DNA of 13,005 nucleotides from Acetobacter farinalis (GTDB lineage: Bacteria > Pseudomonadota > Alphaproteobacteria > Acetobacterales > Acetobacteraceae), in the NCBI RefSeq assembly GCF_026240015.1, contig NZ_JAPIUX010000025.1, positions 1-13,005 on the forward strand, read 5' to 3'. Below the pieces are notes generated by a model. The model did no database searches, had not been told where the DNA came from, and was given only the letters and a program-made list of their open reading frames with translations. Of the stretch, positions 6,247 to 10,398 are shown one piece after another. The position numbers and the translations under genes were made by a program. Each line of letters starts with the position of its first letter. The first letter of the stretch is position 1.

Positions 6247-6276
6247 GTATACATTTGTACATGTATACAATTATAC
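6247..6276 (+). promoter_or_regulatory. Array 3: four TATAC/GTAC boxes every 8 bp, candidate parS
   Basis: GTATAC (6247), TTGTAC (6255), GTATAC (6263) and TTATAC (6271) begin exactly 8 bases apart. The array starts right at the RHH gene's stop codon and fills the 43-base gap to the end of convergent repA. With no promoter to regulate on this side, it is the best candidate for the centromere itself. Confidence 0.65.
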
Positions 6277-6289
6277 ACGTAGGCTGTGT

Positions 6290-7390
6290 CTAGCGTATAG
6301 GGTTGCGTTTGTGTCGGTTGCGGCAGAATCCGACAAATGCGGCACTGGGGTTTTGCAACTCTGGTTGTCCGCTATCATTCCACCATGACACCCATTCATC
6401 ATAGAGTGCGTAGATATCATATCCTGGAGCAACTCCTCTAGCGTCATGGAAACCCTCGGGATCGACAAATGGTTTCTGGAGCTTTGGCTCTATTACCTTG
6501 ACGGTGTCCATCGTTTCCCGATTACGGAAAGTAACTGTGTTGCTGTTTATTTCGACAGCATAATCAGGCAAGTGGTTATTGATTGCCAAGTCACGGAGCA
6601 TTGAGCGAAATACGCGAATATGGCTACTGGCCCCCGTTTTTTTCTGTAAAATTTCTATAGAAACAACCCATTTTTCCTGAGCGCCACAATGCTTGCGTGC
6701 AAGTTCGTATATTCTCCGTTCAAGTGGTTTGCGTAAACGGAAATAATCGCGATGTAATGTCAGTACACTTCGGCCTTCGATCATTCTGAATAGCCATTCG
6801 GATAGCGTTACCTTGATTTCGGACATTTGTCCGGAATTGGTCTTACGGACAATTCGCCATTCATTGATAAGGCCAAAGCCTTCGGTGATTTCTTCTCCAT
6901 CAGCTTTGATGTTGGTGGTGATCCGTGTGCCTGCTAAGCGCTCAAATGCGCTCCGAAGCCGCTTATAGCCATCACCATCGGTTTGACGGTTGGTCCACAC
7001 CAATAAATCGCGTGCGGTAAGGTGGAGAGTTCGATTTGGCTGCTCACCTTGATTCATTTTCGCGATCAGCTGCGAAATGCAATAGATAAGGATATCCTTG
7101 TCATGGATCGTCGCGAGCCCTTTGACGCTCGGAACGATCTCAACTGTATTGCCATTGTGCTCGTATCGGAAAATGCGTCGATCAGGTTTAGTGGCAAGCG
7201 AGAAAATTGGATGTTCCATCGAGGCCATATCATCTTTGGGGATGGCATCAAGGACATCACAAATAAAAAGATCTGGTGTCGGATATCGTTCCGGAAGTAG
7301 AACTGAGCGTCCATCAACATTCGGGGTTTCACTGACGGTAAGTGCCAGTTCGGGGTTTCGTTGACGGGTTGCTTTGATTCGGGGTTTCAT
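6290..7390 (-). CDS. repA: RPA-family plasmid replication initiator
   Basis: A 366-residue protein of the replication initiator protein A (RPA) family, common on alphaproteobacterial plasmids. Family-typical blocks are DLFICDVLDAIPKDDMASME and HPIFSLATKPDRRIF (about 40-75), GLATIHDKDILIYCISQL (about 90-108), RLRSAFERLAGTRITTNI, then DYFRLRKPLERRIYELARKH with the winged-helix character of Rep proteins. The C-terminal 60 residues (WNDSGQ, VGFCRNRHKRNPIR) are less conserved. The ATG at 7390 is the only normal start before the conserved region, and it lies inside an iteron. The first 24 codons cover three iterons. No Shine-Dalgarno box is visible. RepA should bind the iterons, melt the adjacent AT-rich region and repress its own gene. 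Confidence 0.93.
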   Translation of the reverse strand: MKPRIKATRQRNPELALTVSETPNVDGRSVLLPERYPTPDLFICDVLDAIPKDDMASMEHPIFSLATKPDRRIFRYEHNGNTVEIVPSVKGLATIHDKDILIYCISQLIAKMNQGEQPNRTLHLTARDLLVWTNRQTDGDGYKRLRSAFERLAGTRITTNIKADGEEITEGFGLINEWRIVRKTNSGQMSEIKVTLSEWLFRMIEGRSVLTLHRDYFRLRKPLERRIYELARKHCGAQEKWVVSIEILQKKTGASSHIRVFRSMLRDLAINNHLPDYAVEINSNTVTFRNRETMDTVKVIEPKLQKPFVDPEGFHDARGVAPGYDIYALYDEWVSWWNDSGQPELQNPSAAFVGFCRNRHKRNPIR

Positions 7391-7498
7391 TGACGATCAG
7401 TTTAGGTTCGGGGTTTCATTGACGCAAGAGCTAGATTCGGGGTTTCGTTGACGCAGATTCGGGGTTCTGGAGTCACTAGATTCGGGGTTTCGTTGACG
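7320..7498 (+). repeat. Iteron array of the replication origin
   Basis: The 18-mer TTCGGGGTTTCRTTGACG occurs at 7320 (one change, CACTGACG), 7349, 7378, 7407, 7436 and 7481. A degenerate copy (TTCGGGGTTCTGG) starts at 7458. The first five start exactly 29 bases apart; the last is displaced. Three copies lie within the start and first codons of repA. These are the expected binding sites of the RPA-type initiator for replication and copy control. Confidence 0.92.
7399..7427 (-). promoter_or_regulatory. Possible repA promoter within iteron 4
   Basis: On the minus strand TTGCGT (7427-7422), a 17-base spacer and TAAACT (7404-7399) form a weak sigma70-like promoter overlapping the iteron at 7407-7424. 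Transcription would begin near 7392, almost at the ATG (7390), which fits the lack of a ribosome binding site and implies a near-leaderless mRNA. Judged by eye only. Confidence 0.3.
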
Positions 7499-7551
7499 CA
7501 AGCTGCACCAAAACACTGTTTTTGTATTTTATTTTCAGTCAGTTACGTGTT

Positions 7552-7611
7552 TGTGGAAAACCCTTAACACTACTATTAACACATAAATTAACACTCCAAG
7601 CCTGTGGATAA
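7552..7611 (+). other. Origin unwinding element with DnaA boxes
   Basis: Three copies of TTAACAC at 7564, 7576 and 7588 begin exactly 12 bases apart in AT-rich DNA, as in the 12- or 13-mer repeats where iteron origins open. A perfect DnaA box TGTGGATAA (TTATCCACA on the other strand) is at 7603-7611, and a one-mismatch copy, TGTGGAAAA, at 7552-7560. The AT-rich segment begins right behind the iterons (7498 onward). Together with the iterons this forms the oriV. Confidence 0.8.
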
Positions 7612-7661
7612 CTTTTCATTTCTGAAATTTTCTACTAATTTGAATCTAAGCACCGCCTCTT

Positions 7662-7871
7662 GGGGGCTACGCCCCCGCCGGCTCGCGGCCTACGGCCGCC
7701 CGGATCGCGCTTCGCGCAATCTCCCACCCGGCATCCCCCTGCTCGCCCTTTCAGGGCTGCGCAAAGCAGACACGCCTACGGCGCGAAATCATAATTTGGC
7801 GATGCATGCCCGCATCATCTCTCTACCAGCATCTTCATCACCCACGTCGGCGCCTTCGGCGCCCTACGGGG
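7662..7871. repeat. Cluster of short GC-rich hairpins with T(A/T)C loops
   Basis: At least six perfect stems share a three-base loop TAC or TTC: GGGGGC-TAC-GCCCCC (7662-7676), GCGGCC-TAC-GGCCGC (7685-7699), GCGC-TTC-GCGC (7707-7717), GCCCT-TTC-AGGGC (7745-7757), CGCC-TAC-GGCG (7773-7783) and GGCGCC-TTC-GGCGCC (7849-7863). No credible gene covers them. Similar GC-rich short palindromes occur between genes on other proteobacterial plasmids as far as I recall, but I know no assigned function. Confidence 0.7.
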
Positions 7872-8214
7872 CTCCCGCTCCGCGCTCGCCCGACGTCTGC
7901 AACACCAGAAGAACCGGGCAAGACCGTAATCTGCTCAAGGCATACGGTAGTTCAGGCGAACATTCAGCAGCTCACGTGTCGCAGTATGCCCGTCAGACGC
8001 CACAGGATGGCCGTACAGGCGTTATCGTGTGTGGTGGCTAGTTAGGTGGTCGATAACGAGAATTACGCTTTGTGCGGCTTCCCAGAGCGCTCTGCTGGCT
8101 TTGTCTGGGATTGATGGGCCGTCCATTTCTGTCTGACCGTCCAGATATCCTGCTCCTGACTTTCAGTGGGATGGTTTTGATTGAAAAACCCAAGCGCTAG
8201 GGATATGGTGAGTT
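7872..8214. other. Intergenic stretch without a credible gene
   Basis: This is the rest of the 824-base gap between repA and the DUF4160 gene. I see no conserved protein in any frame. Small features are an inverted repeat TCCCAGA (8080-8086) and TCTGGGA (8104-8110) around a GAGCGCTC palindrome, and a 6-bp hairpin GGTTTT-GATTGA-AAAACC (8173-8190) that could be a weak leftover terminator. It may contain the promoter of the DUF4160-DUF2442 pair, but no clear -35/-10 boxes stand out. Confidence 0.5.
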
Positions 8215-8250
8215 ATACCGACGCTTCTACGCATCAATGGATTTCGTGTC

Positions 8251-8451
8251 GTGATTTACACAACAGATCATGTGCCAATGCACGTTCACGTCATAAGCGC
8301 GGATGGGGAAGCGGTGATCGAAATTGGCAGGAAAGCCTGCCTGATACGGGCAGGTGGCATGAAGGATAAGGCTATACAGGAAGCCTTTGTCATCGTGCAG
8401 GACCACGCTGAGATGCTAGCGGAAGCATGGGAGAAGATACATGGCGAATAA
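8251..8451 (+). CDS. DUF4160-family protein (possible toxin-like partner of DUF2442), start uncertain
   Basis: A protein of 66 residues from the GTG at 8251. Its core VIYTTDHVPMHVHVISADGE carries the DUF4160 hallmark, an H-x-P-x-HVHV histidine cluster (DHVPMHVHV), followed by AVIEIGRKACLIRAGG and a helical tail. Family members normally begin about 12 residues earlier with a Met-Pro-Thr then RINGFRVVIY-like sequence. That sequence is encoded here (IPTLLRINGFRV from 8215), but its first codon is ATA instead of ATG, and a stop precedes it at 8209. So the real start may be the ATA, the GTG shown, or the gene may be damaged. It overlaps the DUF2442 gene by 11 bases. DUF4160-DUF2442 pairs recur in bacteria and have been proposed as toxin-antitoxin-like modules; activity here is unproven. 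Confidence 0.7.
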   Translation: MIYTTDHVPMHVHVISADGEAVIEIGRKACLIRAGGMKDKAIQEAFVIVQDHAEMLAEAWEKIHGE

Positions 8452-8848
8452 CGTGAACTATCAGGCTGCTCGTGAAGCAGACGCGCTTCATAGAGCGACA
8501 GTTCCTCATGCGGTCTCCGCACGGTTGATCCGTGCGCGCCGCGCTCTTCATGTCACGCTCTCCAACGGTGTTGAAATGAGCGTACCGGTGGATCTGTTAC
8601 AGGATTTGCAGGGCGCTTCCCTGAATGATCTGGCTGAGATCGAGATTACCCCGCTGGGGAATGGCCTTCACTGGCCCCGTCTTGATGCTGATGTCCTGGT
8701 CGAAGGTCTGATCCACGGTATCTACGGTTCCCGAAGCTGGATGGCGGCACAGATGGGACGTGTGGGCGGATCATCCGCCAGCCAGGCAAAGGTGGCGGCT
8801 GCACGCCGGAATGGTGCGAAAGGCGGTCGGCCCAGAAACGTCGCGTAA
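8441..8848 (+). CDS. DUF2442-family protein
   Basis: A 135-residue protein. Residues about 45-100 (ARRALHVTLSNGVEMSVPVD to NGLHWPRLDADVLVEGLI) match the DUF2442 pattern, in which a short beta-rich domain ends in HWP-x-LD-x-D-x-x-VEGL. The tail AAARRNGAKGGRPR is a basic extension common in longer members and may contact nucleic acid. The N-terminal 40 residues are helical. The ATG at 8441 overlaps the DUF4160 stop by 11 bases and has GGGAGAAG about 5 bases upstream, so translation is probably coupled. In the pair this would be the antitoxin or regulator if the module is toxin-antitoxin-like. Nothing is truncated. It ends 54 bases before the end of a convergent gene, with no clear terminator between. 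Confidence 0.82.
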   Translation: MANNVNYQAAREADALHRATVPHAVSARLIRARRALHVTLSNGVEMSVPVDLLQDLQGASLNDLAEIEITPLGNGLHWPRLDADVLVEGLIHGIYGSRSWMAAQMGRVGGSSASQAKVAAARRNGAKGGRPRNVA

Positions 8849-8902
8849 GGCACGGTTTCTGATATTTTTCCAATCCGTCAGGCCTGTAGACTTTTGCGAA
8901 CT

Positions 8903-9235
8903 TTAATTCAGGGACCAGCAGCGTGATGTTGGGACATTCTGATCTGTTCCGGGAGTTGGGGCCGTCAAAACGCAGAGTAAGGTCTGTTTCTGCCGGGTCA
9001 GCGTGAAGAGGGCTCCTGAGCCGCCATAATCCGCTGTAGTCGTAATCCGGTAGCCTTTGGTCAACAGACTGGCCAGAGAGTCCTGCACGGGTTTGAGCGT
9101 TGTTGGTACCGACAGGGGGGCATAGGGAGATTTAACGCCTGACTGAGGCAGCCAGTCCCCTGTGTTCCGGGCAAAGCCTGATGCCGGGAGGAGGAGAAGC
9201 GGCAGGGCAGTGAAAGTCAGTATACGCTTTTTCAA
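8903..9235 (-). CDS. Small secreted protein of the mobilisation operon, function unknown
   Basis: A 110-residue protein that I do not recognise. It starts with TTG at 9235, supported by AGGAG about 8 bases upstream and by a clean signal peptide directly after it: KKR, a hydrophobic stretch LTFTALPLLLLPA, then SGFA with predicted cleavage after Ala22. The mature 88 residues contain two cysteines, Cys88 and Cys106, which could form a disulfide in the periplasm. No lipobox, membrane anchor or enzyme motif is seen. It is the last gene of the leftward traC-traD unit, 14 bases after the preceding gene. In that setting a role at the cell envelope during transfer, such as surface exclusion, is conceivable but is only inferred from position. 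Confidence 0.7.
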   Translation of the reverse strand: MKKRILTFTALPLLLLPASGFARNTGDWLPQSGVKSPYAPLSVPTTLKPVQDSLASLLTKGYRITTTADYGGSGALFTLTRQKQTLLCVLTAPTPGTDQNVPTSRCWSLN

Positions 9236-9249
9236 GATAACTCTCCTGA

Positions 9250-9624
9250 TCAGATCCAGAGCTGTCGGCGGATGTTGATCAAGTCGCGCAATTTCTGGTC
9301 CTTGAGATTCTGTAAGATCTGTTCGTGATCAACCGGGTTATCTGGTGGCATAGCGGCGATGTTGCGATCGCACAGAGCTGTTTCCCCTGGCAGATCGTCA
9401 CGGTACCAGAGCCAGAGGTCGATCGCCGCCTTGTCCCGGTCATTGGCACTGTGCAAACGGTAGCCGCGATACAGACGGCTCTGCTCTTTATCGTAACCCT
9501 GCGAGGTTGTGCCGAGCTCCTGTTCCACGAACTCTCCGAGTATGGAGAAGCAGGCATGAAACATGCGCTCATCCGCATCAGGATTGTCCGGCTCTTCCTG
9601 TCTGTCTGGCAGGTTATCCGTCAT
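9250..9624 (-). CDS. Hypothetical acidic protein translationally coupled to traD
   Basis: A 124-residue protein starting MTDNLPDRQEEPDN. The ATG (9624-9622) overlaps the traD TGA (9623-9621) as ATGA, the classic coupling signal, which is why I prefer it over an upstream frame extension to 9690. After an acidic, probably flexible first 20 residues the sequence reads FHACFSILGEFVEQELG, then SRLYRGYRLHSANDRDKAAI and DLWLWYRDDLPG. The rhythm is that of small helical proteins from phages and plasmids that have an FVE-x-E segment followed by an LY-x-WW-like helix. I cannot name the family with confidence. The C-terminus (LQNLKDQKLRDLINIRRQLWI) is helical. Position in the mobilisation operon suggests an accessory role in transfer. 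Confidence 0.75.
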   Translation of the reverse strand: MTDNLPDRQEEPDNPDADERMFHACFSILGEFVEQELGTTSQGYDKEQSRLYRGYRLHSANDRDKAAIDLWLWYRDDLPGETALCDRNIAAMPPDNPVDHEQILQNLKDQKLRDLINIRRQLWI

Positions 9625-9878
9625 GGCTGCTCTTTCCTTTCTGCATGCTCTTTTTCGGCATCGAAGGCATGAAGCCCCGCGCGTCTCCATCGTGATTTCA
9701 GGTCGTCTGGAGTCGTATCATTGCCACCCTGAAGTTGCGCCGCAATATCGAGGAAGGCCCCGAGCATAGTGGCGCGGTCATCGTCGGTCAGATCGACCAG
9801 TCCCGCCTTCTGGACCAGGCCGCCCAATTCGATCAGATGATGGGTGCGTTCCCGTCGCGCCTTCGCCCAGTCGCGCAT
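9621..9878 (-). CDS. traD: TraD-family mobilisation accessory protein
   Basis: An 85-residue protein from the ATG at 9878 (MRDWAKARRERTHHLIELGG). The block ELGGLVQKAGLVDLTDDDRA is the TraD hallmark known from Ti-type transfer regions, where TraC and TraD accompany the TraA relaxase, presumably in the relaxosome. The C-terminal half (KSRWRRAGLHAFDAEKEHAE) is typical of members from acetic acid bacteria. Only a poor ribosome binding site precedes this ATG. The frame stays open upstream with protein-like, basic helical sequence (LLALEKRIRKQAALIHRHQ) into traC, but without a normal start until GTG 10094, so the true N-terminus is uncertain. The stop overlaps the next gene's ATG. Confidence 0.75.
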   Translation of the reverse strand: MRDWAKARRERTHHLIELGGLVQKAGLVDLTDDDRATMLGAFLDIAAQLQGGNDTTPDDLKSRWRRAGLHAFDAEKEHAERKEQP

Positions 9879-9942
9879 GTCGGTGCGTGCCTTTCGTGCC
9901 TGATGGCGATGGATCAGGGCCGCCTGCTTCCTGATCCGTTTT

Positions 9943-10236
9943 TCAAGCGCCAGCAGATCCGTTCTGATCGTTTCCGGTTCCTTTCCGGCCGCCCTTTTTT
10001 GCGCCGGCCTGAAAGAACGCCGTCCCCCGTTCGGTCCACCTCGCGACGGCTTCGGGTTTACTATCTGCCTGTTCGACAGCCGCAAGCAGAACACCAGCAA
10101 GAGCCTCGATCGATAAGGTATCGGCCCCCGTTGCTTCGACCAGTTCACCGAACTGGACAATTCTCTTGGCCTTTAACGCACGTGCCCGTTTCTGAAGTTC
10201 TTCTAGTTCCGCATCTATGTCGCGTGGTTTGCGCAT
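9943..10236 (-). CDS. traC: TraC-family mobilisation accessory protein
   Basis: A 97-residue protein starting MRKPRDIDAELEELQKRARA, with a coiled-coil-like first helix and then KAKRIVQFGELVEATGADTL, the conserved part of TraC-like proteins of Ti-type mobilisation regions. The ATG at 10236 has AGGGGA about 7 bases upstream. Its role is presumably to bind at or near oriT and help TraA nick DNA; this follows from the family. It is the first gene of the leftward unit, divergent from traA, with oriT in the 162-base gap. The last 25 residues (KKGGRKGTGNDQNGSAGA) are low-complexity and follow an A6 tract (T6 at 9995-10000 on the plus strand). Losing one A there would fuse TraC in frame to the traD reading frame. 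Confidence 0.8.
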   Translation of the reverse strand: MRKPRDIDAELEELQKRARALKAKRIVQFGELVEATGADTLSIEALAGVLLAAVEQADSKPEAVARWTERGTAFFQAGAKKGGRKGTGNDQNGSAGA

Positions 10237-10256
10237 TTCCGATCCCCTGCCTCGCT

Positions 10257-10271
10257 AGTCTGTGGCAGACT
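10257..10271. promoter_or_regulatory. Small hairpin upstream of traC
   Basis: AGTCTG-TGG-CAGACT is a perfect 6-bp inverted repeat 20 bases upstream of the traC ATG. It overlaps a second one, TGTGG (10261-10265) with CCACA (10275-10279). The two could be an operator or relaxosome accessory site between the divergent transfer units. Confidence 0.4.
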
Positions 10272-10338
10272 CTACCACACAAGATAGAACCGCGTCACTC
10301 ATCCAGAGCAATCAATCCTTGTGGCGTAGTAAAATGTG

Positions 10339-10375
10339 AGTGCGCGCTTATACGTCACTTCGTGACGTGCGCTTA
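10339..10375 (-). other. Origin of transfer (oriT), MOBQ type
   Basis: A perfect 7-bp hairpin ACGTCAC-TTC-GTGACGT (10352-10368) is followed, on the minus strand, by TATAAGCGCGCACT. The core TAAGCGCGCACT (10350-10339) matches 10 of 12 bases of the RSF1010-type nic region TAAGTGCGCCCT as I recall it. By analogy the nick would fall between 10343 and 10342 on the minus strand. GCGCTTA is repeated on both sides of the hairpin (10344-10350 and 10369-10375). The site lies 24 bases before traA, between the divergent transfer genes, as is usual for this class. Confidence 0.8.
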
Positions 10376-10398
10376 AGGGGTGTGATAAGATCGCGTCC

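Noticed and set aside
7320..7498. Regular repeats with a 29-base period considered as a CRISPR array
   Set aside because: Spacers would be only about 11 bases, half the repeats lie in repA coding sequence, and there are no cas genes. The repeats are iterons of an RPA-type origin.
7604..8041. Open frame of 145 codons in the region after the origin
   Set aside because: It runs through the hairpin cluster, has a Pro/Arg/Ser/Ala-rich composition typical of shadow frames in GC-rich DNA, has no homology I recognise and no ribosome binding site at its start.
8080..8110. Inverted repeat TCCCAGA/TCTGGGA considered as a terminator or operator
   Set aside because: Only 7 bp with a 17-base loop, no T-run and no gene ending nearby.
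9735..10376. Plus-strand open frame of 213 codons
   Set aside because: It is antisense to traC and traD, runs through the oriT hairpin, and its protein is Arg/Pro-rich without domain features.
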